Shown: piece after piece, positions 43,182 to 51,844 of the stretch
Numbering within the stretch: the first letter of the stretch is position 1
How the letters are laid out: each line of letters starts with the position of its first letter
Assembly (NCBI GenBank): GCA_963663315.1
Contig: OY760176.1
Coordinates: 620,001-684,000 of the forward strand
Source: G963663315 sp963663315
GTDB taxonomy: Bacteria > Pseudomonadota > Gammaproteobacteria > Arenicellales > Poriferihabitantaceae
Direction: 5' to 3'
DNA length: 64,000 bases
Made by a program: the position numbers and the translations under genes
Notes under the pieces: model-generated
Told to the model about the DNA's origin: nothing
The model's input: only the letters and a program-made list of their open reading frames with translations
The model's database searches: none

Positions 43182-46100
43182 TCATCCGATTTGGGCAAGA
43201 AGCGTTGCATTTCCTCCGGCTGCTGTTGTATCAATGCATACGTGCCGTTCTAAAGTGCAGCGATCACTCATTTCACAATCCGTAATTAGTGGGATCAGTG
43301 CACCATTGCGGTGTGATAAATATTTTCTGACTTCACGTAAATCTTCCAGATTACTCCACAAGGTAACAGCGTTAAAACCCTCAAGGTGTAATAAGCTTTC
43401 GCGTGACAGAAATCCTGAAATCGCATTTTTTCCCGTTGCGCCGGGTGTCACTATGAGCGCTGAACACCCCTTCTTCCTGGCAATGTCTGCTTGCTTCCTG
43501 GCTGTGACTAAAGTTGGGCCAAGACAGAGAACTTTTCCACGGGGGAAGAGAGACAAGCGATTGGATTCTCCGGTTGGGCCGGGCAGGTCCAAGGTGGTCA
43601 GAGGCGATTGTAGTGGTTCGGCCAAATCATTGAGCGCTTCCTGCACTATACCCGGTGGCGCAACTTGTCCTGATTCAATATCGTGAGCTACGAAGTGATC
43701 TGCGGTGAACCGTCGTACATAGTTTGGCCCTCCTGCTTTGGGACCGGTACCTGACAATCCTTCGCCGCCGAAAGGTTGAGAACCGACAATTGCTCCTATC
43801 TGATTTCGATTAATGTAGAAATTGCCAACTTTCAGTTGTGATGTCATCTGCTCCACACGACCATCAATTCGTGTGTGTAATCCAAACGTAAGGCCGTATC
43901 CCTTGCTATTGATGCTGGCAATGACATGATCAATCTCATCCGCTTTGAAAGTTGCGACATGCAGCACAGGTCCAAAGATTTCTTCTTCAATATCTTCAAT
44001 CCCATTTACCTTTACCACTGACGGTCCAACAAAATTACCCGCGCCGGGGACTTCCAGTTGCTTGATTAAACGTCCCTCGCGCTTTGCGATATCCAGGTGA
44101 CAGTTGATGGTGTCTCGTGCATCTGCATTGATAACCGGGCCAACATCAGTCGAAAATAACCAGGGGTCTTCGACTGCAAGCTCGTCCATAGCGCCCAGTA
44201 GCATACCCGTGAATTCGCTGGCACAGTCTTGTTGTATATAGAGGATGCGCAGTGCTGAGCAACGTTGACCAGCGGATTGAAAAGAAGAAGCAATGATGTC
44301 TTTAACGGCCTGTTCCAGAAGCGCCGTTGAATCGACTACCATAGCATTAATGCCTCCGGTTTCTGCGATAAGCGCAGCATCAGGAGAAATATTTTCTGCC
44401 ATTGCTTTGTTTATTGTCTGTGCGGTTGACGTTGATCCCGTAAAACAGACACCGCCTATACGAGAGTCTTCGCTAATTGCCGCTCCGACGACGGAGCCTC
44501 GTCCAGGCAAAAGCTGTAGAACCGGTTTCGGGACTCCAGCCTTGTGCAGGAGCTTGACAGCAATAGTTGCAACAATTGGAGTGGGGTCTGCAGGTTTCGC
44601 CAACACGCCGTTTCCAGCGGCTAGCGCCGCAGCCACTTGCCCGGTGAAAATGGCAAGGGGAAAGTTCCAGGGAGAGATGCACGCAATTAAACCCCGTGCA
44701 GTTTGATTCTCCAATAGCTTGATCCGGGTAGCATAGTAACGCAGGAAATCCACTGCCTCGCGCAATTCTGCAATGGCGTCCATTGTGTTTTTGCCAGCTT
44801 CGCGAGTAAGCGCCGCAAATAATTCGCCATAATTCTCCTCATAGAAATCTGCCGCCCGGTTCAGAATGCGTGCACGGTTGACCCCGCTCTCTTCTGTCCA
44901 ATCCTTTGCCGAATTAATGGTATCCACCGCATCCTCGCGAGTAGCGTACACTACGCTGCCAACAACGTCGTCCGGATTGGCAGGATTAAAAACAGTACGT
45001 GGTCTATAACCTTTGTATTTGCAGGCTATCAGTGGTTTGGCAATCCATTGATGGGATTTAAACGGAGTTCGGGCCTGGTCAATTTCTACAAGGTCGTCTT
45101 CGTTATTAATGTCCCAGCCTCGTGAATTCCGGCGTTTCGGGGCGTACAGGAATTTCGGATTTTTTATATGTGCTGGTAACTTGTGGGGATCAATTGCAGA
45201 TTTTTCAAAGGGGTCTGTGACGATGTCGTCAACCGGAACTCTTTTATCGACAATCTGGTTGACGAAAGATGAATTTGCTCCATTTTCCAAAAGCCGTCGT
45301 ACAAGATATGCAAGCAGATCACGATGGGCGCCCACCGGCGCATAAATCCTGCATCGTGTCCCTTGTTTTTCATGTACCAAACGATGCAAAACATCCCCCA
45401 TTCCGTGGAGACGTTGAAACTCAAATAATGAGTTATCGCTGCTTAATTCCAGGATCGCAGAAACGGTATGTGCATTGTGTGTGGCAAACTGAGGATATAT
45501 CCGGTCTGTCATCCCAAGCAGCTTCTTTGCGCAGCAAATATAGGACACGTCGGTTGCCGACTTCTGTGTGAACACCGGAAAGTCCCGGATGCCATTGATT
45601 TGCGCACGTTTTATTTCGGTATCCCAGTAAGCGCCTTTAACCAATCGAACCAAAATCTTTTTGTTGAGGTCAACGGACAACGAATAGACCCAGTCAATAA
45701 CATTTGCAGCACGTTTCCCGTAAGCCTGGATGACCACACCAAAACCGTCCCAATTTGCCAGGCGCTCATCACGAAGAACGGCTTCAATGATGTCGAGAGA
45801 CATATCCAATCGGTCCGCTTCCTCGGCATCTATATTCAGGCCAATTTGTGCTTGCTTTGCACGCAATGCCAATGCCAGGACGCGGTTTGTCAATTCGGGC
45901 GCCGCCTTTGATTTCTGACTCACCTCAAAGCGGGGATGCAGGGCAGATAATTTAACTGAAATACCCGGGTTCTCACGAACCAGGTCAGCTTTCGCATGAG
46001 TCGCCAGGAACTCAATAGTCGCGCTGTAGGCTTCGAAGTATCCCGAAGCATCATGTGCGGTTACAGCGGCTTCTCCTAACATATCGTAGGAGTAGGTATA

Positions 46101-46673
46101 ACCTTTTTGTTCCCACGTTTCAGCTCGAACTGCCGCCTGCTCTATTGTCTCTCCCAGAACGAACTGATTACCCATCTCTTTCATAATTCGCCGTACCGCG
46201 ACGCGGATTACCGGCTCTCCCAGCCTTTTTACGGTGTTGTGCAAGACGCTGGCCAGTCCGGACGACGTATCGTTGTCTAAAACTTTTCCCGTGAGCATCA
46301 ATGCCCAGGTTGATGCGTTCACCAGAGATGAACTGGATTGGCCGAGGTGGCGGCCCCAGGAAGACGGTGCAATTTTGTCCGATATTAAATTATCAATTGT
46401 CTCATTATCCGGTACTCTCAATAATGCTTCCGCCAGGCACATCAATGCGATTCCTTCGTTTGTAGAAAGACCATATTCACTGAGAAAGATTTCCATCAAT
46501 CCTGGCTGCTTGTCATCTCTGATGGAATTCACCAACGCTGCCGCCCGATGAGCAATGCATTCGTGTGAATCAGATGAAATTTTCGCCTCCAGAACAAGAT
46601 TGTTTAATATCTCTCGTTCATTCATCAGGTATGACTTCCTTATTCGGGACCGGATCGATTCAAGCGAGTGCAT
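43182..46673 (-). CDS. putA: bifunctional proline dehydrogenase / glutamate-semialdehyde dehydrogenase PutA
   Basis: Converts proline to glutamate in two oxidations with channelled intermediate. From ATG 46673 it has 1163 residues. Order: N-terminal helical arm, FAD-dependent proline dehydrogenase barrel (about 170-460; VSVKLSALHPRFEVSQ, VRLVKGAYWDTEIKRAQ, RIYAPVGAHRDLLAYLVRRL), NAD-dependent aldehyde dehydrogenase (about 530-985; CISPWNFPLAIFTGQVAAAL, AETGGINAMVVDSTALLEQ, active Cys in SAGQRCSALRIL) and a C-terminal flap domain (about 1000-1163). The ribbon-helix-helix repressor domain of enteric PutA is absent, so it does not regulate its own gene. GC is lower than in the hut block next to it. 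Confidence 0.96.
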   Translation of the reverse strand: MHSLESIRSRIRKSYLMNEREILNNLVLEAKISSDSHECIAHRAAALVNSIRDDKQPGLMEIFLSEYGLSTNEGIALMCLAEALLRVPDNETIDNLISDKIAPSSWGRHLGQSSSSLVNASTWALMLTGKVLDNDTSSGLASVLHNTVKRLGEPVIRVAVRRIMKEMGNQFVLGETIEQAAVRAETWEQKGYTYSYDMLGEAAVTAHDASGYFEAYSATIEFLATHAKADLVRENPGISVKLSALHPRFEVSQKSKAAPELTNRVLALALRAKQAQIGLNIDAEEADRLDMSLDIIEAVLRDERLANWDGFGVVIQAYGKRAANVIDWVYSLSVDLNKKILVRLVKGAYWDTEIKRAQINGIRDFPVFTQKSATDVSYICCAKKLLGMTDRIYPQFATHNAHTVSAILELSSDNSLFEFQRLHGMGDVLHRLVHEKQGTRCRIYAPVGAHRDLLAYLVRRLLENGANSSFVNQIVDKRVPVDDIVTDPFEKSAIDPHKLPAHIKNPKFLYAPKRRNSRGWDINNEDDLVEIDQARTPFKSHQWIAKPLIACKYKGYRPRTVFNPANPDDVVGSVVYATREDAVDTINSAKDWTEESGVNRARILNRAADFYEENYGELFAALTREAGKNTMDAIAELREAVDFLRYYATRIKLLENQTARGLIACISPWNFPLAIFTGQVAAALAAGNGVLAKPADPTPIVATIAVKLLHKAGVPKPVLQLLPGRGSVVGAAISEDSRIGGVCFTGSTSTAQTINKAMAENISPDAALIAETGGINAMVVDSTALLEQAVKDIIASSFQSAGQRCSALRILYIQQDCASEFTGMLLGAMDELAVEDPWLFSTDVGPVINADARDTINCHLDIAKREGRLIKQLEVPGAGNFVGPSVVKVNGIEDIEEEIFGPVLHVATFKADEIDHVIASINSKGYGLTFGLHTRIDGRVEQMTSQLKVGNFYINRNQIGAIVGSQPFGGEGLSGTGPKAGGPNYVRRFTADHFVAHDIESGQVAPPGIVQEALNDLAEPLQSPLTTLDLPGPTGESNRLSLFPRGKVLCLGPTLVTARKQADIARKKGCSALIVTPGATGKNAISGFLSRESLLHLEGFNAVTLWSNLEDLREVRKYLSHRNGALIPLITDCEMSDRCTLERHVCIDTTAAGGNATLLAQIG

Positions 46674-46891
46674 TTGTGACAATTTAAAGAATAAAAGAGT
46701 AGTTAATTTACCACGACATTGAAGCCACAAAAAACACAAACTGTTTCCGACCGAGCCTCAAGGATATGGGCCATGTCGATTCAAAACTGGAAGTTGGCGC
46801 TTTATCGGTTTAGTATTGGGTTTGGTGGTCGGGTCACCAACCATCTTTAATCCATCCATGGGCAGTTACACAAACTTATCTGAGAGTAATC

Positions 46892-47365
46892 GTGTCAAGC
46901 ATCGCATTGTTAGCCTTGGTTACCTTTTTATACGCAGGTTATAACTTGTTTATAAAGGTCGCCGGAGGGTACGTGCCAACATCTGCAACGACTACAGTTT
47001 TGGCAACTTTTTGTCTCCAGTTAGGCGCAATTGTTACTACTGCAATATTTTTAACTGTTTTGGTTGGACGTGGAGGGCATGTGTTTTCGTTATCAACCCA
47101 TTCCTATGTCTGGGCAGTTATAGCGGGTTTATGTATTGGTGGCGCGGAAATAGCTTATTTCTATCTGTTTAGTGGGACAGGTCTTTCCGAACCCATGCCT
47201 GCAAGTGTAGCGATTCCGGTAATAGTTAGCGGAACCATTGTCATTTCTCTTTTGTTTTCTATTTTTGTTCTTAAGGAACCCATCGCCATGAATCAATTGT
47301 TTGGCGCAATTTTAATCCTGTCCGGAATCGTTTTGCTTTTCGTTAACGGAAAATCAAACGCATAG
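46892..47365 (+). CDS. half-size EamA-like membrane protein
   Basis: Protein of 157 residues with about five hydrophobic helices, equal to a single EamA repeat. The end IFVLKEPIAMNQLFGAILIL is the usual final motif of one repeat. It starts with GTG 46892; no upstream frame supplies the missing half. Single-repeat members work as dimers in antiparallel arrangement in related small multidrug families, so it need not be broken. It is divergent from putA with 218 bases between starts, which suggests a link to proline or glutamate transport, but this is only inference. Confidence 0.75.
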   Translation: MSSIALLALVTFLYAGYNLFIKVAGGYVPTSATTTVLATFCLQLGAIVTTAIFLTVLVGRGGHVFSLSTHSYVWAVIAGLCIGGAEIAYFYLFSGTGLSEPMPASVAIPVIVSGTIVISLLFSIFVLKEPIAMNQLFGAILILSGIVLLFVNGKSNA

Positions 47366-47544
47366 CCCCAGGGGCCAGCCTCGCTCATGATTGTCAATTC
47401 TGGATTCAGGGCGGAAGTGCGGATATCGATATCGATGATGTCGAAGGTCAGGATGTGTGCGCCGGTGGGTTCTCGTTGCTGACCGGTATGCGCGAACAGG
47501 GTCAGTACCGCAGCGTTATGGATATCAGAATCTCTTGCGGATAG
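47347..47544 (+). pseudogene. orphan reading frame, possible C-terminal gene remnant
   Basis: An open frame without a usable ATG reads SLAHDCQFWIQGGSADIDID and VCAGGFSLLTGMREQGQYRS before a TAG at 47542. Residue use looks protein-like rather than random. I do not recognise it. It might be the decayed end of a lost gene between the EamA protein and recJ. Confidence 0.25.
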
Positions 47545-47627
47545 CCAGGGCTGTTTTACCGAAAGTAGAATATAATCCCGGTTATAAACCAAAGGGTGGT
47601 ATCGGCTTGTGACGAAGGACACATAAC

Positions 47628-49403
47628 TTGTTGGAATATGGGAAAAAGACGATTCAGCGCCGGGTTCGGGCCTGTAGTCTTGATGATGATGGAAAGATGG
47701 GTGATCTGGTAATTTCACCTCTTTTGAAAAGGATATTCGAGAATAGACGGATCGATCATGTTTCTAAACTGAGCCACTCTTTCTCCAATTTATGTAAACC
47801 CGATTCACTCAAGGATGGGGAGGTTGCCGCATCACTGATCTGTGACGCGATTAAGGCAGGCAAGCGTGTTCTGATCATTGGTGACTATGATACCGATGGC
47901 GCTACCGCTGTTGTGCTGGGCCTGTCCGGATTGAAATCCATGGGGTTGGGTGATGTCGATTATCTTGTGCCGAATCGTTTTGAACACGGTTATGGGTTGT
48001 CGCCGGAAATTGCTGAAGTTGCCTTGCAGAAAAATCCCGATATTGTGATTACCGTAGATAACGGAATCAACAGTGTGGATGGGGTTGCCCTGCTTAAAGA
48101 TAACGGGGTGGTCGTCATCATTACCGACCATCATCTTCCTGCGGGGAGGTTGCCGGAGGCGGATGCGATACTGAATCCCAGTCAACCTGGCTGTAATTTC
48201 CCGAGCAAGGTGATTGCAGGCGTTGGCGTGATGTTCTATTTTTTGTTATTGATCAGGGCGAAACTCAAATCAGTTGGCTGGTTTGAAGGGAGTCAACGTC
48301 CGGTTCCAAATCTGGGAGATCTGGTTGACCTGGTTGCTTTGGGCACGGTCGCCGACATGGTGCCGCTGGACCACAATAACCGGATTCTGGTCGCCAATGG
48401 AATTCTGCGAATCAGGTCCGGCAAATGCCGACCCGGGATACTGGCATTAATGGAAGCCGGAGGTCGACACCATAGTGGCATTGTTTCTTCCGATTTTGGA
48501 TTTGTAATCGCTCCCAGGCTGAATGCTGCCGGACGTCTGGACAATATTTCGACAGGAATAGAATGTCTGCTGACTGAAGACAGGGCGGTTGCGCATAAAT
48601 ACGCACTACAACTCAACCAGATAAATGAACAGAGAAAGGAAATTGAAATCGATATGCAAAACAGGGCTATGGAAATCGTAAAGCGCCTGATGACAGAAAA
48701 AAGTAATATCAGCCAACACGAGGATGAAACACCCACAGGATTCTGTCTGTATGACGCCAACTGGCATCAGGGGATCAGCGGACTGGTTGCCTCCCGGGTA
48801 AAGGAAAAAACCAATCAGCCGGTGATTGCCTTCGCCAAGACCCAAAGTGGAGATTTGACTGGTTCAGCCAGGTCTGTACCTGGGCTGCATATAAAGGATT
48901 TGCTTGAGGGAATTGCCCTGGAAAACAGCGGACTGATTGAAAAATTCGGCGGTCATGCGATGGCGGCGGGCTTGACTGTTCGAGCGGTCAATTACGATCA
49001 ATTTCGGGACAGATTTCACAGAAAAGTAGCGGAGCATTATGGTCAGGCTGGCATCAGCAATACAATTGATACCGATGGTGAATTGGAACCGGGAGAAATC
49101 AACCTTGCCAATGCACAACTGATTCGAGAGGCAATGCCTTGGGGACAGGGGTTTCCTTTCCCCAGGTTTGATGGTGAATTTATCGTATCTGACTGTCGCA
49201 TCGTCGGGCAGATTCATTTGCGTATGACGTTGCAGCCTGTGGGTCAGGACACTCAGTTCAAGTGTATCGCATTCAAAGCGCTTGAACCCGGCCAGAAGGC
49301 GCCTGACCTTGACAAGGTTCGTGCCGTGTATCAACTTGATGTCAATCATTTCCGTGGAACGAAATCCTTGCAGTTGATCATTGAATACTTTGAACCGGTT
49401 TGA
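47628..49403 (+). CDS. recJ: single-stranded-DNA-specific exonuclease RecJ
   Basis: 5'-3' exonuclease for recombination and mismatch repair, 591 residues. DHH-family metal motifs: VLIIGDYDTDGATAVVLGL (about 81-99), ITVDNGINSV, VVIITDHHLPAGRLPEAD and LVALGTVADMVPLD. DHHA1 domain: GGHAMAAGLTVRAV near residue 445. The start is TTG at 47628 (a second TTG follows at once), with GAAGGA at 47613-47618 as ribosome-binding site; there is no ATG close by. The C-terminal OB-fold is short. Confidence 0.95.
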   Translation: MLEYGKKTIQRRVRACSLDDDGKMGDLVISPLLKRIFENRRIDHVSKLSHSFSNLCKPDSLKDGEVAASLICDAIKAGKRVLIIGDYDTDGATAVVLGLSGLKSMGLGDVDYLVPNRFEHGYGLSPEIAEVALQKNPDIVITVDNGINSVDGVALLKDNGVVVIITDHHLPAGRLPEADAILNPSQPGCNFPSKVIAGVGVMFYFLLLIRAKLKSVGWFEGSQRPVPNLGDLVDLVALGTVADMVPLDHNNRILVANGILRIRSGKCRPGILALMEAGGRHHSGIVSSDFGFVIAPRLNAAGRLDNISTGIECLLTEDRAVAHKYALQLNQINEQRKEIEIDMQNRAMEIVKRLMTEKSNISQHEDETPTGFCLYDANWHQGISGLVASRVKEKTNQPVIAFAKTQSGDLTGSARSVPGLHIKDLLEGIALENSGLIEKFGGHAMAAGLTVRAVNYDQFRDRFHRKVAEHYGQAGISNTIDTDGELEPGEINLANAQLIREAMPWGQGFPFPRFDGEFIVSDCRIVGQIHLRMTLQPVGQDTQFKCIAFKALEPGQKAPDLDKVRAVYQLDVNHFRGTKSLQLIIEYFEPV

Positions 49404-49497
49404 TCATGGGGCACGATTTGTGCATGAATGGTTGTTTCGATATTGAATAGGATAAACTACAGCATTCGATCAATACTGCGGTAAAAATAACCGGAAT

Positions 49498-50079
49498 ATG
49501 GACGATCAAGTTGACAATGATATAGCTCTGGTTGAGCGGGTCCAGAACGGGGACAAGAAGGCTTTTGATTTGCTGGTTCGCAAGTATCAGTATCGAACCA
49601 GGAATCTGGTCAGTCGATTTGTAAGAGATCCATCGGAACAGGAGGATATCGTCCAGGAATCCTTTATCAAGGCTTACCGGGCGATCGGAAGATTTCGTGG
49701 AGACAGTGCATTCTACACGTGGTTTTATCGCATCGTGGTCAATACATCGAAAAACCACCTGGTTGCCGCAGGTCGGCATCCTCCCGCCCAGGATGTCGAT
49801 ATAGACAATGCGCTGTACAGCCGTGGCGCCGACCGTTTGATCGAATTCAACACCCCCGAGCAGATATTGCAGAATGATGAACTGGTGGCGGCAGTGAAAA
49901 GAGCGATCACCGATCTGTCAGAGGAATTGAAGGAAGCCATTCTGTTGCGGGAAATTGATGGATTGAGCTATGAAGATATCTCAGTCATCATGAATTGTCC
50001 GGTTGGAACCGTACGCTCCAGGATATTCAGGGCCCGCGAAACAATTGAAAAATCAATCTCGCATCTTGTCGATGGGTGA
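49498..50079 (+). CDS. rpoE: RNA polymerase sigma-E factor (extracytoplasmic function)
   Basis: Group 4 sigma factor of 193 residues. Region 2 includes KAFDLLVRKYQYRTRNLVSR and DPSEQEDIVQESFIKAYRAI, with RFRGDSAFYTWFYRIVVNTS; region 4 has ELKEAILLREIDGLSYEDIS and CPVGTVRSRIFRARETI. These match gammaproteobacterial RpoE/AlgU closely. It directs transcription of envelope-stress genes and is held back by RseA, encoded next. No rpoE-type self-promoter was identified with confidence upstream. Confidence 0.97.
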   Translation: MDDQVDNDIALVERVQNGDKKAFDLLVRKYQYRTRNLVSRFVRDPSEQEDIVQESFIKAYRAIGRFRGDSAFYTWFYRIVVNTSKNHLVAAGRHPPAQDVDIDNALYSRGADRLIEFNTPEQILQNDELVAAVKRAITDLSEELKEAILLREIDGLSYEDISVIMNCPVGTVRSRIFRARETIEKSISHLVDG

Positions 50080-50167
50080 TCCTGATCTGTGTGCTGACGA
50101 AAACGGAACTGTAATGCAGGAAACTGATGTGAACTTATTGTCATTGGATGGCACTAATACATACCAT

Positions 50168-50173
50168 AGGAGG
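50168..50173 (+). promoter_or_regulatory. strong ribosome-binding site deciding the rseA TTG start
   Basis: A perfect AGGAGG ends 5 bases before TTG 50179. No ATG lies at this place, so the strong site identifies TTG as the start. Confidence 0.75.
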
Positions 50174-50178
50174 ATATC

Positions 50179-50736
50179 TTGGAACCCCGGAAGACGAACG
50201 AAAGAATTTCTCAATTGATTGATCAGGAACTGATGCCCGATCAACAGGTGTTGGTTATTGGCAAAATGATCAATCATGAGCCTGCGGGCAAGACATGGCA
50301 GCGCTATCATTTGATTGGTGATATCGTTCGTGGTGAAATTAATCAGGTCGGAGCGGATCTGACAGAAATGATCAGTGCGCGTCTGCAGGTAGAGCCAACC
50401 GTGATCGCACCCGACAGGTCGGCCCGGGAAAACCGTATTGCCGGGCCGGATGTCGGAATTGGCATTTGGAAACCGGTCGGGTTGTTCGCAATGGCCGCTT
50501 CCCTTGCCGTTGTTGCGGTGGTTACACTGGGTCCTCTCAATGATTCATCCCGGATCGGCACGGTTGCTGCCGTTGATCAGGCTGAATCGGGGCAGGTCGA
50601 ATCAAGGCAGTCCATCATGCTCGCTGAGGAGTTTAATGAGATGCTGGCCGGACATGGAGAATTCACCTCTTCCCCTGCTTTTAATGGCTTGCTTGCCCAT
50701 GTGGTTCTGGTAAGCAATCAGCCACCCGTTCAATAG
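50179..50736 (+). CDS. rseA: anti-sigma-E factor RseA/MucA-like
   Basis: Protein of 185 residues. The cytoplasmic anti-sigma domain (about 1-70) has NERISQLIDQELMPDQQ and TWQRYHLIGDIVRGE, the RseA_N pattern. One membrane helix follows at about residues 99-117 (PVGLFAMAASLAVVAVVTLG), then a periplasmic tail. It keeps RpoE inactive until cleaved by DegS and RseP under envelope stress. It follows rpoE by 99 bases and precedes rseB by 37. The start is a TTG with a perfect ribosome-binding site. Sequence divergence is high, but position settles the call. Confidence 0.9.
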   Translation: MEPRKTNERISQLIDQELMPDQQVLVIGKMINHEPAGKTWQRYHLIGDIVRGEINQVGADLTEMISARLQVEPTVIAPDRSARENRIAGPDVGIGIWKPVGLFAMAASLAVVAVVTLGPLNDSSRIGTVAAVDQAESGQVESRQSIMLAEEFNEMLAGHGEFTSSPAFNGLLAHVVLVSNQPPVQ

Positions 50737-50773
50737 ATTCCATTTTTCTTCATGCAATTCCGGCAGGGTTGAT

Positions 50774-51745
50774 ATGACGGGATCAGGTTTGATTCGCCGG
50801 ATGGTGGTTGTCCTTGTGATCGGGTTTCTCCCGGCGAATGTTTTTGCGGATCCGTTTGACTGGTTGATGAAAATCAGCAAGGCAGCGGCAGATGTGAATT
50901 TTATCGGTACGCTGGTATATACCAATAATGGTGAAATCAATACCATGGAGGTGGCACGCAGGATCCAGGATGGTTTGATGCAGGAGCGCATCTATTCGCT
51001 TGATGGAGAACCCAGGGAGATAATTCGCAGCGAAGACAAGGTCTGGTGTTATATCCCGGACCAGAACATGGTTGTCCATGATTACCGGCAGGTTACGAAA
51101 AGTGGCTTCCCGATAATCCTTCCGGACGACCTCGATCAATTAAGGCAGAACTATGGTTTTGAGGAAGGCGAAGAAGAGCGTATTGCCGACCGGGTGGCGA
51201 TACAGATAAAGGTGACTGCCAAAGATGCCTGGCGATATGGGTATACCCTTTGGGCTGACAAGCATTCAGGCTTGCTTTTAAGGTCTGATCTGGTCAGCCA
51301 GGGCGGTGAGATTGTTGAACAATACCTGTTTGCCGATATCGAAATTAACGGAGTCATTACTGATGCTCAACTGGCGCCGGTGAGCAGTGCCGATGAGTTG
51401 CGGTTATTCGGTAATTCGGAGCCGATGCCCGAGTCTTCCGAATCTTCTGTATGGTCAGTCACAGATCTCCCTGATGGCTATCGATTGAATAATCATATTC
51501 GCAGGATGTCGCCGATGGGGAAGGGTGAAATCGAGCACTTTGTATATTCCGATGGGTTGTCATCGCTGTCCGTGTTCATCAAGAAAAGCAGTCAGAATCA
51601 GGGTGTGATGACGGGTCTCAGCAGAATGGGCGCCGTGCATGCCTACCGTACCCGTATTGGCAATCATCTTGTCACAGTGATGGGGGAAGTTCCCGCAGAA
51701 ACCGTAAAGGCGGTTGCACGGGGTGTTCAACTCAACACCGGCTGA
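50774..51745 (+). CDS. rseB: sigma-E regulatory protein RseB/MucB
   Basis: Periplasmic protein of 323 residues with an N-terminal signal (about 1-26, VLVIGFLPANVFADPFDW). The N-terminal lipid-sensing domain includes DWLMKISKAAADVNFIGTLV and KVWCYIPDQNMVVHDYRQ; the C-terminal MucB domain has RRMSPMGKGEIEHFVYSDGL and VTVMGEVPAETVKAVARGV. It binds RseA and blocks its proteolysis unless displaced by misassembled lipopolysaccharide. No rseC or mucD follows. Confidence 0.94.
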   Translation: MTGSGLIRRMVVVLVIGFLPANVFADPFDWLMKISKAAADVNFIGTLVYTNNGEINTMEVARRIQDGLMQERIYSLDGEPREIIRSEDKVWCYIPDQNMVVHDYRQVTKSGFPIILPDDLDQLRQNYGFEEGEEERIADRVAIQIKVTAKDAWRYGYTLWADKHSGLLLRSDLVSQGGEIVEQYLFADIEINGVITDAQLAPVSSADELRLFGNSEPMPESSESSVWSVTDLPDGYRLNNHIRRMSPMGKGEIEHFVYSDGLSSLSVFIKKSSQNQGVMTGLSRMGAVHAYRTRIGNHLVTVMGEVPAETVKAVARGVQLNTG

Positions 51746-51777
51746 TCCCAACCAACCGAAATTTGCCCTTGACTTGT

Positions 51778-51815
51778 CGAAGCGGGTTATTTACGCGATC
51801 GCTTCGGGGTATGAT
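51778..51815 (+). promoter_or_regulatory. inverted repeat and -10-like box before ppx
   Basis: CGAAGCG (51778-51784) and CGCTTCG (51800-51806) form an inverted repeat with a 15-base spacer, directly before TATGAT (51810-51815), 30 bases upstream of ppx. It could be an operator over the promoter or an RNA hairpin. Confidence 0.3.
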
Positions 51816-51844
51816 AGCCGCTGGCAATCCTGCGTGTGTTTTGA

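Noticed and set aside
46820..46845. TTGGTG/CACCAA hairpin between putA and the half-size EamA gene
   Set aside because: Only six base pairs with no T-run; too weak to call a terminator or riboswitch.
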